From an uncultured Roseateles sp. (GTDB lineage: Bacteria > Pseudomonadota > Gammaproteobacteria > Burkholderiales > Burkholderiaceae_C), in NCBI RefSeq assembly GCF_963422335.1, contig NZ_OY729424.1, forward strand, positions 1,984,001 through 2,048,000: a stretch of 64,000 nucleotides of DNA, in the 5' to 3' direction. Shown one piece after another: positions 31,483-39,802 of the stretch. The notes beneath the pieces are model-generated. The model did not search any database. It had not been told where the DNA came from and saw nothing but the letters and a program-made list of their open reading frames with translations. The first letter of the stretch is position 1. Each line of letters starts with the position of its first letter. The position numbers and the translations under genes are program-made.

Positions 31483-32242
31483 GCAGGGCCTCCTCCAGGA
31501 ATTCATGCGGTGATTGCAGGCGCTCGAGAAAATACTGGCGGTAGGCGTCGCGCTGGGCCGCGGCATCGGCGAAGCATTCGTCGGCCTGCAGCCAGCCGTC
31601 GGGAATCAGCTGCGTGACGGCCTGGATCACCTCCGGTCCGAGGCGTGCGCTCATCAGGGCGTCGGCCTCGCGCAACGCGGTGGCCCGAGGCAGCAGCACA
31701 TGGTCCTTGATCATGGTGAACGGTGCGCTGCTGCGCTGCCGGCCGGTGCTCCAGTTGTGATGGAAGTAGAGCGCCGCGCCGTGATCGATCAGCCACAGCT
31801 TGCGGTGCCACATCAGCATATTGGCATTGCGGGGGCTGCGGTCCACATTGGACACAAAGGCGTCGAACCAGACGATGGCCGAGGCCAGCGCGGCATCGGT
31901 GCTGTCCACCAGCGGGTCGAAGGTGACCGAGCCAGGGAGATAGTCCAGCGCCAGATTGAGCCCGCCGCTGGCCCGTATCAGATCCTGGATCTCCGGGTCA
32001 GGCTCGGTGCGGGCGAGGTCGCCGTCGAGCTGGGCGAACACGATCTCCGGGATGGCCAGGCCCGCCGCGCGTGCCAGCTCGCCGGCCACCAGCTCGGCAA
32101 TCAGCGCCTTCGGCCCCTGGCCCGCACCGCGGAACTTCAGCACGTACAGGCCGTCGTCATCGCCTTCGACGATGGCGGGCAGCGAGCCGCCTTCGCGCAG
32201 CGGCGTGACATAGCGGGTGACGTTGACGGTGCGAATCGGCAT
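31466..32242 (-). CDS. HipA-like kinase-domain protein (HipA_2 type)
   Basis: This 258-residue protein has features of the short HipA-like family: GLYVLKFRGAGQGPKALIAELVAGELARAAGL in part (a lysine in VLKFRG for ATP, then a helix), the catalytic-loop-like SNVDRSPRNANMLMW with D and N, and LIDHGAALYFH with the metal Asp. Start is ATG 32242. Unlike classic HipA there is no HipB-type DNA-binding partner next door; instead a DUF3037 gene overlaps the 3' end by 17 bp. The kinase substrate is unknown. Whether the pair acts as a toxin-antitoxin unit cannot be told from sequence. Confidence 0.75.
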   Translation of the reverse strand: MPIRTVNVTRYVTPLREGGSLPAIVEGDDDGLYVLKFRGAGQGPKALIAELVAGELARAAGLAIPEIVFAQLDGDLARTEPDPEIQDLIRASGGLNLALDYLPGSVTFDPLVDSTDAALASAIVWFDAFVSNVDRSPRNANMLMWHRKLWLIDHGAALYFHHNWSTGRQRSSAPFTMIKDHVLLPRATALREADALMSARLGPEVIQAVTQLIPDGWLQADECFADAAAQRDAYRQYFLERLQSPHEFLEEALRAQHL

Positions 32243-32369
32243 GGCTCTCGGCTCGGGGTGAGTGGCGACTGTAGCGCAGTGACGCCACTGTGCCCGGCCG
32301 GCTTTTCGGGAGCCCGAAACGGGGTAACAATGGCGACCTTTCCCACGGACTTCACCGGTCCCGAGCAAC

Positions 32370-33047
32370 TTGCACATCCTCCTGGTTGAAGACGACGCAC
32401 CGCTGGCCGAGTCCATCGCGACGGCAATGCGGGCGCGGGGCTGGCGTGCCGATGTCAGCGCCACCGGTGAACCGGTGCCCGCATCGCTGCTGAAGGACGA
32501 CTACGACGCCTTGGTGCTGGACATCGGCCTGCCCGGCATCGACGGCCTGGAAACGCTGCGCCGGGTGCGCGCCCAGGGCTCCTATCTGCCGGTGCTGATG
32601 CTGACGGCGCGCGACGGGGTCGAGGACCGCGTGCTCGGACTGGAGCGCGGCGCCGACGACTACCTCGTCAAACCCTTCGCGCTCAGCGAGCTGCTGGCCC
32701 GGCTGCGGGCCCTGGTGCGCCGCCATGAGTTCCGCCGCGGCGAGACGCTGGAGCTGGCGGCGCTGCGTTTCGATGTGCCCGCGCGCCGTGCCTATGTCGA
32801 GGACCTGCCGGTGAAGCTGACGGCCCGCGAGTGCATCGTGCTGCAGTACCTGATGCTCAAGACCGGCCAGATCGTGCCGCGTGACCAGTTCGCGGCGCTG
32901 ATACCCGGCTGGGATGCCGCCACCTCCGACAATGCCCTCGAGCTGCTGATGTCGCGGCTGCGGGCCAAGATCGAGGCCGGCGGCGTGCGCCTGCGCACCG
33001 TGCGCGGCCTGGGCTATCTGCTCGAACCCGCCGTGCCCCCGGCATGA
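32370..33047 (+). CDS. OmpR-family response regulator, TctD-like
   Basis: This 225-residue response regulator begins at a TTG start (MHILLVEDDAPL) with no strong Shine-Dalgarno, so expression may be limited. The receiver domain has the acidic pocket Glu7-Asp8-Asp9, phospho-Asp51 (LVLDIGLPG) and Lys in DYLVKPF; the OmpR winged helix occupies residues 130-222. It overlaps the sensor kinase by 4 bp. The kinase has the sensor domain of TctE-type proteins and the pair faces tctA/tctB, so regulation of tricarboxylate uptake is the likely role. The 127-bp gap upstream separates it from the divergent HipA-like gene. Confidence 0.88.
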   Translation: MHILLVEDDAPLAESIATAMRARGWRADVSATGEPVPASLLKDDYDALVLDIGLPGIDGLETLRRVRAQGSYLPVLMLTARDGVEDRVLGLERGADDYLVKPFALSELLARLRALVRRHEFRRGETLELAALRFDVPARRAYVEDLPVKLTARECIVLQYLMLKTGQIVPRDQFAALIPGWDAATSDNALELLMSRLRAKIEAGGVRLRTVRGLGYLLEPAVPPA

Positions 33048-34456
33048 GCCCGGCCGGCGCCGCATTGTCCCGACAGCGCCAGCCCAGCCTGCGGCGCGCG
33101 CTGCTGCTGTGGCTGCTGCTGCCGCTGGTGCTGCTCATTCCCTTGAGTGCTGCGCTGATGTACGGGCTGGCGTTGAGCCCGGCGCTGGATGCGCTGGACC
33201 GCGCCTTGACCGACACGGCGGTGGCGCTGGCCCAGATCGTCGAGGTCCAGGGCGACCGCGTCAGCCTGCCGCTGAGCGAACAGACCGCCCGTGCGCTGCG
33301 GGCCGACCTGGTGGACGAGACCGTGTTTGCCGTTGGCGACCCCCAGGGCCGCTTCCTCGGCGGCCATGCGGCGCTGCTGGCCATGGCCCCGGCCCTGCAG
33401 GCCGGGCAGTGGCGATTCTTCGAGGCGGCGCTGGATGGCAAGCCGGTGCGTGTGGCCGCCTTCGGCCGCCCCTGCGGCGAGGGCGCCACCTGTGCCATCG
33501 TTGTGGCCGAAACCCTGGGCAAGCGCGCCGCCGCCGAGCGCGCGGCGCTGCTGGGCGCCCTGCTCGGCGCGCTGGCACTGGCCCTGCCGCTGGTGGCGTT
33601 GGCCCTGCTGGTGGTGGGCCGGGCGCTGCGGCCGCTGCAGCGGGCGGTGGCCGATCTGGAGTCCCTGACACCGCAGCGGCTGGAGGATATCGAGGCGCGG
33701 GGCGTGCCGCGCGAGGTGGTCGGCTTCGTGCATGCCTTCAACCGCCTGCTGGCCCGACTGCGGGAGGCGGCCGCGGCGCAGCGCGCCTTCGTGTCCGATG
33801 CCGCCCACCAGCTGCGCACGCCGCTGGCGGTGATGCGCGTCGAGGCGGCCGAGGCGCTGGCCACGCCCCATCCGCAGGCGCTGCAGCCGGCGCTCGAGCG
33901 CCTGCATGCGGCGGCGGAGCGCGGCACCCGGCTGGCGCAGCAGCTGCTCGCGCTGGCCCGGGCCGAAGGCATGGCCCTGGCCCCGACCCAGCAGTGGCAG
34001 CGGCTGGACCTGAGCCGGCTGGCCGCAGGCAGCGCTGACCGCTGGCTGCAGCCCTCGCTGGCCGCCGGCCAGGACCTGGGCTTCGATCTGCAGCCGGCCT
34101 GGGTCGAGGGCGACACGGTGCTGCTGGAGGAGATGCTGGGCAACCTGATCCACAACGCAATCGAGTATGCCGGGCCCGGCGCCAGCATCACGGTGCGCAC
34201 CGGCACCCTCGATGGCCGTGCCTGGCTCTGCGTGGAGGATGATGGCCCCGGCGTGCCGGCCGACGAGCGCGAGCTGCTGTGGCAGCGGTTCCGGCGTGGC
34301 CGCGAGGCAGGCGGCATGGGCAGCGGCCTGGGCCTGACCATCGTGGCCGACATTGCCCGCCTGCACGGCGGCGTGGCCACGATGGAGGCCGCCGAGCGGC
34401 ACGGTCTGCGGGTGCTGGTCCGCTTTGCGCCGACCGGGCCAGCGACCCCGCGCTGA
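33044..34456 (+). CDS. Sensor histidine kinase, TctE-like (2CSK_N sensor)
   Basis: This 470-residue membrane kinase has a first membrane helix at about residues 20-45 and a second at about 165-190. The periplasmic part between them has the 2CSK_N pattern typical of TctE/QseC-like sensors (DTAVALAQIVEV then LVDETVFAVGDPQGRFLGG). Phospho-His255 is in SDAAHQLRTPL, the N-box in LGNLIHNAIEYA, and glycine boxes in EDDGPGVPA and GSGLGLTIV. It follows its regulator by a 4-bp overlap. A ligand of the tricarboxylate type is probable given tctAB on the other strand, 23 bp past the end. Confidence 0.9.
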   Translation: MSPAGAALSRQRQPSLRRALLLWLLLPLVLLIPLSAALMYGLALSPALDALDRALTDTAVALAQIVEVQGDRVSLPLSEQTARALRADLVDETVFAVGDPQGRFLGGHAALLAMAPALQAGQWRFFEAALDGKPVRVAAFGRPCGEGATCAIVVAETLGKRAAAERAALLGALLGALALALPLVALALLVVGRALRPLQRAVADLESLTPQRLEDIEARGVPREVVGFVHAFNRLLARLREAAAAQRAFVSDAAHQLRTPLAVMRVEAAEALATPHPQALQPALERLHAAAERGTRLAQQLLALARAEGMALAPTQQWQRLDLSRLAAGSADRWLQPSLAAGQDLGFDLQPAWVEGDTVLLEEMLGNLIHNAIEYAGPGASITVRTGTLDGRAWLCVEDDGPGVPADERELLWQRFRRGREAGGMGSGLGLTIVADIARLHGGVATMEAAERHGLRVLVRFAPTGPATPR

Positions 34457-34479
34457 GCCCGGCGGCGCGGTGCGTCGCC

Positions 34480-36000
34480 TCAGGTCGGGTGCAGGGCGCC
34501 GCTCTCGCGCAGCCGGGCGGCTTCGCCCCGCGACTTGAGAATGAAGCTCACTGTCTGCCAACCGATGAACAGGACGATCAGCCCGACCAGGCTGCCGCTG
34601 ATCGGCCGCGTGACAAAGGTCGAGAAGCTGCCGCGGCTCAACAGCATGGCGCGGCGGAAGTTCTCTTCCAGCATCGGGCCGAGGATGAAGCCCAGCATCA
34701 AAGGCGCCGCATCGAGGTCCAGGCGCATGAACAGGTAGCCGGCAAAGCCGAAGGCCGCGGTCAGGAAGATGTCGTCGATATTGTTGTTGACGCTGTAGGT
34801 GCCGATGCAGCAGAAGAACAGGATGGACGGGAACAGCACGGCGTAGGGAATCTTGAACACCGACAGCCAGTAGCGCACCAGTGGCACGTTCAGCAGCAGC
34901 AGGAAGCAGTTGCCCACCCACATGCTGGCGACCAGGCCCCAGAACAGATCGGGGTGGCCGGCGATCATGTTCGGTCCCGGCTGTATGCCCTTGATGACGA
35001 AGGCGGCCATCATCAGCGCCATCACCGCGTTCTCCGGGATGCCAATGCTCATCAGCGGAATGAAGCTGGTGCGGGCGGCGGCCTCGTCCGCTGCCGCCTG
35101 ACCCGCCACGCCCTCGATCGCGCCGGAGCCGATCTCGTGGCGGTACTTGCTGACCTTCTTGTCCAGCGCATAGGCGGCGAACTGTGCGATCACCGGCCCA
35201 CCGCCGGGCAGGATGCCGAGGAAGGAGCCGACGATGCTGCCGCGCAGGGCGCTGGGGATGATGCGCTTGAACTCGGGCCAGGTGGGCATCAGGTTGATCT
35301 TGCCGTTGAAGGGCGTGCGCTCCTCCTTGGCATCCAGGTTCTTGGTGATCTCGGCAATGCCGAAGCAGCCCAGCGCGACGCTGACCAGGCCGACGCCGTC
35401 GGCGAGGAAACCCAGGTCGAAGGTGAAGCGCTGGGTGCCGCTGTTGACGTCGGTGCCGATCTGTCCGATCAGCACGCCGATCAGGCACATCGCCATGCCG
35501 TTGAGCAGGCTGCCGGTGGTGACGAAGCTGACGCAGACGAAGCCGACCAGCATCAGCGCGCAGTAGTCGGCAGGGCCGAACAGGAAGGCCACCTCGCCCA
35601 GGCTGGGCGCCAGGCAGGACAGCACGACAATGGCCACCGTGCCGCCGATGAAGCTGGAGACGCCGGCGGTGAACAGGGCCAGCCCCGTCTTGCCCTTCAG
35701 CGTCATCTGGTAGCCGTCGATACAGGCCACGATGCTGCTGGCGTGCGGAATCTTCATCGTGATGGCGCTGACACTGTCACCGTACTGGGCACCGTAGTAG
35801 ATGCCGGCCAGCATGATCAGCGCGCCGCCGGTCGGGATCGAATAGGTCAGCGGCAGCAACAGGCTGATGGTGGCCAGCGGGCCCAGGCCGGGCAGCAGGC
35901 CCACCAGGGTGCCGACCGTGCAGCCGATGGCGCAGAACATCAGGTTCTGCAGCGTCAGGGCATGTCCGAAACCGAACATGAGGTTGTGGATGATGTCCAT
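34480..36000 (-). CDS. tctA: Tripartite tricarboxylate transporter permease TctA
   Basis: This 506-residue permease has about twelve membrane segments. The TctA core is evident: VGLLPGLGPLATISLLLPLTYSIPTG in two parts, then GIYYGAQYGDSVSAITMKIPH, and in the second half the mirrored FLGILPGGGPVIAQFAAYAL and SIGIPENAVMALMMAAF. It moves tricarboxylates or related acids with a sodium or proton gradient, together with TctB and a TctC-type binding protein. ATG shares one base with the tctB stop (TGATG). No tctC is found here, so the binding protein is encoded elsewhere, which is common in Burkholderiales. Confidence 0.93.
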   Translation of the reverse strand: MDIIHNLMFGFGHALTLQNLMFCAIGCTVGTLVGLLPGLGPLATISLLLPLTYSIPTGGALIMLAGIYYGAQYGDSVSAITMKIPHASSIVACIDGYQMTLKGKTGLALFTAGVSSFIGGTVAIVVLSCLAPSLGEVAFLFGPADYCALMLVGFVCVSFVTTGSLLNGMAMCLIGVLIGQIGTDVNSGTQRFTFDLGFLADGVGLVSVALGCFGIAEITKNLDAKEERTPFNGKINLMPTWPEFKRIIPSALRGSIVGSFLGILPGGGPVIAQFAAYALDKKVSKYRHEIGSGAIEGVAGQAAADEAAARTSFIPLMSIGIPENAVMALMMAAFVIKGIQPGPNMIAGHPDLFWGLVASMWVGNCFLLLLNVPLVRYWLSVFKIPYAVLFPSILFFCCIGTYSVNNNIDDIFLTAAFGFAGYLFMRLDLDAAPLMLGFILGPMLEENFRRAMLLSRGSFSTFVTRPISGSLVGLIVLFIGWQTVSFILKSRGEAARLRESGALHPT

Positions 36001-36425
36001 CAGAGCAGGGGCAGGTTGAGGCCGAGGAGCTTCTGGAACGCAAAGGCGACGGCGATCAGGCCCGCTGCCACCTTCAGATTGCGTTGCCAGGAGTACGAGG
36101 TGCCCGCGAAGGCAGCAATGAAGACCATCGCGGCGATGCCCACGCTCATATTGAGCAGCTTGGTCAGCAGCGCGCAACTGCACAGGGCGGCCAGGATCAG
36201 CGCGATGTTCTTCAGGTTGAAGCCCAGCGGCTCGGGCGCCACAAAGCGCGAGCGCACGATGGTGATGATGGCGATCACGAAGAGCAGCGAGCTCATCATG
36301 AAGGGGAACATGCCCGCACCGGCGCGGGCAAAGCTGCCCAGGGGGTACTGCAGCGCGCCCAGTCCGAACGACAGCGCAATGGCCGCGAGGAACAGGCCTC
36401 TGACGAGGTTTCGGTTATTCATCAT
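36000..36425 (-). CDS. tctB: Tripartite tricarboxylate transporter small subunit TctB
   Basis: This 141-residue small membrane subunit has four predicted helices. The leader part MMNNRNLVRGLFLAAIALSFGLGAL and the block PLGSFARAGAGMFPFMMSSLL are typical of TctB. The second Met (36422) is an equally plausible start. It is first in the tctB-tctA run, with a one-base overlap. The upstream gap to the GST gene (137 bp) is its likely promoter region; nothing clear was identified there. Confidence 0.85.
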   Translation of the reverse strand: MMNNRNLVRGLFLAAIALSFGLGALQYPLGSFARAGAGMFPFMMSSLLFVIAIITIVRSRFVAPEPLGFNLKNIALILAALCSCALLTKLLNMSVGIAAMVFIAAFAGTSYSWQRNLKVAAGLIAVAFAFQKLLGLNLPLL

Positions 36426-36562
36426 GCGTGGAAGATCCGTGTACAGGTTGGAAGGGCAGGCACCTGCGGATCAATGTAGGACGCACCCATGCGCAGCCTT
36501 CGTCGGTTTCCACGTACGACAGCTATCAGACAGCTTGGAGGCGCCGCCGCGCCCGGCCGGAC

Positions 36563-37249
36563 TCAGGCCGGCGGCGGCTCGCCGAGGAACTCGGCCGGAA
36601 TCGCCTGATGCAGCGGGAAGTAGGCGAAGTAGGGCCTGGCCTCGACGATCACGCGCTGCACGGTCGGCCGCGCCATCAGACGCTCGAAATAAGCCCTCAG
36701 CCGGCCGTGGTCAGGCGGCAGGGGCCGGACGATGGCGGCATAGAACAGGGCCGGGGCCGCAGCGCAGTCGGCCAGGCTGAAGTGCTCGCCGGCGGCCCAG
36801 GGGCCCGGGCCGAGCCGGCGCTCGATCAGGTCATAGGCCATGGCCAGGCCGGCCTGCGAGGCGGCCAGTGCGGACGCGTCACGCTCGGCTTCGGGGCGCA
36901 GCAACTGGCCGATGAAGCGCTGCATCGGGTCCATCACATAGAGGTCGAAGAGGCGGTCCCAGAGCCGCACGTCCAGCTGCGCCTGTGCGTCACCGGGCAG
37001 CAGGCTGACGGGGCCGGGATGCTGCTGCTCAAGGTACTCGATCATGATCGAGGTCTCGGGAATGACGCGGCCCGCGTCTTCCAGCAACGGAATCTTCGAT
37101 GTCGGCCACAGATCGGTGAAAGCCGCCCGGGCCTGGGCGTCACCGAAATTGACGAGGCGGGTCTCGAAAGGCAGGCCACGCTCGTACAGGGCGATCAAGG
37201 TCTTCCAGCAGAACGAAGACAGCGGGTGGTAGTGCAGTATCAGGGCCAT
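36563..37249 (-). CDS. Glutathione S-transferase
   Basis: This 228-residue protein has the thioredoxin-like N-terminal domain starting LILHYHPLSSFCWKTLIALYERGLPF in part. The Ser/Cys-containing loop (PLSSFCWK) is the site that activates glutathione, and TSIMIEYLEQQHPG holds the glutathione-binding Glu/Ser area (ETSIMIEYL). An all-helical C-terminal domain follows (LADCAAAPALFYA). It is cytoplasmic. It lies on the same strand as the CMD-protein operon, 80 bp downstream of it, and might be its last gene. Confidence 0.9.
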   Translation of the reverse strand: MALILHYHPLSSFCWKTLIALYERGLPFETRLVNFGDAQARAAFTDLWPTSKIPLLEDAGRVIPETSIMIEYLEQQHPGPVSLLPGDAQAQLDVRLWDRLFDLYVMDPMQRFIGQLLRPEAERDASALAASQAGLAMAYDLIERRLGPGPWAAGEHFSLADCAAAPALFYAAIVRPLPPDHGRLRAYFERLMARPTVQRVIVEARPYFAYFPLHQAIPAEFLGEPPPA

Positions 37250-37329
37250 CGCATGCTCGGCAGTTTCCGATGCTGCGGAATATGGCGCAGCCGCCCCGGC
37301 GATGCAAGAGCGGCCGTCGTCCGACTGCC

Positions 37330-38484
37330 TCAGCCGGGCTGGGCGGGGAACACCGGCTCGCCCAGGTTCAGCATCAAGCGGTTGGCCCAGGCGAAGATCG
37401 CCACCGCGTGTATCAGGTCCAGCACTTCCAGCGCCGACAGGCCGGCCGCGTGCACCGCCTGCAGCTGGGCCGCGCCGAACTGCGCCGGCCGCAGGGTCAG
37501 GTCTATAGCCAGCTGCACGATGGCGCGCTCACGTGCAGTGGTGCCGGCGCCCTGGGGCTCGGTGAAGACCTGATGGATGACGTCGTTGCGCTTGGTGATC
37601 TGCTCGAAGCGCTGGGCATGGACCGAGGCGCAATAGACGCAGCCGTTGACGCGCGACACCACCGCGCTGCCCAGCTCCCGCTCGGCCCGCGACAGGCCGC
37701 CCGGCGCATACATGATGGCGTTGAAGACGATGGAGCGCTCTTCGAGGATACGGGGCTGCTGGGCCAGGGTCAGGTAGTAGTCGCTGGTCTTGGCCTTCGG
37801 GTGGCTGGCCTCCAGCACCGCCAACTGGGCGGGCGTGGCCCGGTCCAGCTGCAGCACCGGCAGCCAGGCCTTCCAGTCCAAGGTCTCGCTGGTGAAGCCG
37901 TTGACGCGCAAGGGCTCGCCGGGCTTGGGCAGATTGGCCGGATGGACGAAGGGCGCATCTAGCGCATCGGCCACGGCCGGCGTATCGCTCGCACCCGACT
38001 CGACCAGGGCCTGCAGACCAGCGACCACGCGCAGCTGGTAGGCCACAAAAGCGATCAGCTGGGCCAGCGCCACCACCTCGGCCGTGCTCAGGCCGGCGGC
38101 GGGCAGCTTGAGCAGGGCGGCCTTGTCGCCCTCCACCGGACGCTCGGTCAGGGTCTGGGTGAAGCTGAGAATGGCCTGCAGGCGGCCATCGACCGGCTTG
38201 CCGTCGAGGGCGGCGCGCTCGCTCGCCGTCAGCGCGGGCATAGCCAGAAGTTGCTCGCGGTAGTGGGCTTGCAGCACCTCGCTTCCAGTGAGGCGAGCGA
38301 TCAGATGGGCCGTCAGCAGGCGCTCGGCCAGCGTGGGCCCGCCCAGTGACGGGTCGAAGATCGCGTCATAGCTGCCCTGCGTGCCGGCAACGACCTTGTC
38401 GCGCTGATGGCGCACGGCGTGCACGGCGCTGCTGGCGGGCATAGGGGCGAGGGCATCGATCAGATCGACGGTGGATGTGGTCAT
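37330..38484 (-). CDS. Double carboxymuconolactone decarboxylase/AhpD-like protein
   Basis: This 384-residue protein is a fusion of two AhpD-like halves. Residues 1 to about 185 match the Avi_7170-type CMD protein, and about 195-384 match the alkylhydroperoxidase-domain protein that is often a separate gene. Only the second half keeps the redox motif, CVYCASVHAQRF, with the CxxC pair and the following His. The first half lacks CxxC. Such proteins sit beside dipeptide-type ABC importers and flavin enzymes in putative xenobiotic or sulfur-compound operons; here they end the LysR-FMO-ABC operon. The actual reaction is unknown; peroxide or disulfide handling is likely. Confidence 0.85.
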   Translation of the reverse strand: MTTSTVDLIDALAPMPASSAVHAVRHQRDKVVAGTQGSYDAIFDPSLGGPTLAERLLTAHLIARLTGSEVLQAHYREQLLAMPALTASERAALDGKPVDGRLQAILSFTQTLTERPVEGDKAALLKLPAAGLSTAEVVALAQLIAFVAYQLRVVAGLQALVESGASDTPAVADALDAPFVHPANLPKPGEPLRVNGFTSETLDWKAWLPVLQLDRATPAQLAVLEASHPKAKTSDYYLTLAQQPRILEERSIVFNAIMYAPGGLSRAERELGSAVVSRVNGCVYCASVHAQRFEQITKRNDVIHQVFTEPQGAGTTARERAIVQLAIDLTLRPAQFGAAQLQAVHAAGLSALEVLDLIHAVAIFAWANRLMLNLGEPVFPAQPG

Positions 38485-38505
38485 GGCATTTCTCCAGAGT
38501 TGCCG

Positions 38506-39798
38506 TCAGGCCTTGGCCTGGACGGCTTGATTCAGAAATCGCAGCACGCCGGCCCAGGAGGCCTCATCGGCCTGCGCGTTGGCGGCCGGTGCGCCACCGG
38601 TAGTGCTCAGCCGCCCAGACACCGGATGGGCATAGACCAGCTGGGTGGTCGGCACGAAGGGGAAGACGATGGAATGGCCGGCGCCCTCGAAGTCCAGCTG
38701 CTCGACCGGGTGGGGATGCTGGAACTGCTGCAGCCGCTCGACGACCATCTGGCCATAGCGGCTGGACGGCCAGGAGCCATCGTCGGTGGCGCTGAGCAGC
38801 ATCACCGGGCCCTGGATGTTTTCCACGCGTATGCGCGCGCGCTCCACCGCCTCGGCATCCTGCAGCGCGGTCAGCAAGGCGTTCGTGTGGCGGCGCGGTT
38901 GCGGGCCCTCGTCCCAGGGCTTCCAGCTGGCCGTGCGGTTGTGCTCCCACAGATGGGGCAGCGGCCGGCCGCGGAAGATCCAGGCCGGGCCTTCTCTCCC
39001 GGTGGCGGGATCGCAGGCGTTCTGCGCGCTGTGCACCACGGCACCGGGCACATAGCCGATCACCGCCGACACCAGATCCGGGAAGAGCGAGCCCAGCAGC
39101 AGCACCAGTTCGCCGCCACGCGACTGGCCGCTCAGCGCGACGAAGCCCCGCTTCGGTTTCACCGTCTGATGCAGCCAGTGCAGCGCCGTCTCGAAATACT
39201 CCAGCTTCGTGTTCGAGATGTAGTCTGACAGCCCCGGCGCCTTGAAGTAACCCAGCGCCAGCGCCGCATAGCCGTGCGAGGCGTAGAGCGCTGCGCGCGG
39301 CTCGTTGATGCCGCCGCCGGAACCGTTGAGCACCATCACGGCCGGATGGGGGCCTGGGCCTGCGGGCAGGAACAAGGTGCCGACCAGGCCCTGCTCGCGG
39401 ATGTCGCGACGCGTCACGCCATCTGCTGCGAGCCGTTGCACGAATGAGCGCTGCACCGTCGTCGCGTCATCGCGAGTCACCGTGACCTCGGTCACCAGCG
39501 CCGCCGCCGGCTCGGCCGCGAACACCTCGCGCGACGCGCCATTGACCTCGGGGGCCTGCGACCAGATCAGGCCCATGGCCGACACGCCTTCGTAGCTGCC
39601 CGAGACCGGCGCATCGCGCATCAGATCCACCAGGCCCGCCGCGTCGGCACGGAAGCTCGCCACTGAGCGCCACACGACGCCCGGCCCGCGCACGGTGCGC
39701 GTGCCCAGTGTCACGCTCTCGCCGGGCCGCAGGCCTTGCACCGCGATGCGCCGCGGCACATCGATCAGCGCATCGTCCGGGGTGACGGTCAGCTGCAT
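38506..39798 (-). CDS. Acyl-CoA thioesterase/BAAT-like alpha/beta hydrolase
   Basis: This 430-residue protein has an N-terminal beta-sandwich (LTVTPDDALIDVPRRIAVQGL, with ITPDD-like opening) typical of acyl-CoA thioester hydrolase/bile-acid-CoA N-acyltransferase proteins. The C-terminal hydrolase has the nucleophile region VALSGQSRGGELV, where Ser replaces the Cys of animal BAAT, and a catalytic His in FEGAGHSI. No signal peptide is seen. It is four bases after the ABC substrate-binding protein gene and 21 bp before the CMD gene. Hydrolysis of an amide or thioester made or imported by this operon is the likely role. Confidence 0.86.
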   Translation of the reverse strand: MQLTVTPDDALIDVPRRIAVQGLRPGESVTLGTRTVRGPGVVWRSVASFRADAAGLVDLMRDAPVSGSYEGVSAMGLIWSQAPEVNGASREVFAAEPAAALVTEVTVTRDDATTVQRSFVQRLAADGVTRRDIREQGLVGTLFLPAGPGPHPAVMVLNGSGGGINEPRAALYASHGYAALALGYFKAPGLSDYISNTKLEYFETALHWLHQTVKPKRGFVALSGQSRGGELVLLLGSLFPDLVSAVIGYVPGAVVHSAQNACDPATGREGPAWIFRGRPLPHLWEHNRTASWKPWDEGPQPRRHTNALLTALQDAEAVERARIRVENIQGPVMLLSATDDGSWPSSRYGQMVVERLQQFQHPHPVEQLDFEGAGHSIVFPFVPTTQLVYAHPVSGRLSTTGGAPAANAQADEASWAGVLRFLNQAVQAKA

Positions 39799-39802
39799 GG
39801 CC

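Noticed and set aside
34279..36780. 833-codon plus-strand ORF opposite tctA/tctB
   Set aside because: It is antisense to TctA/TctB; composition is Asp/Gln/His/Ala-rich and it has no domain.
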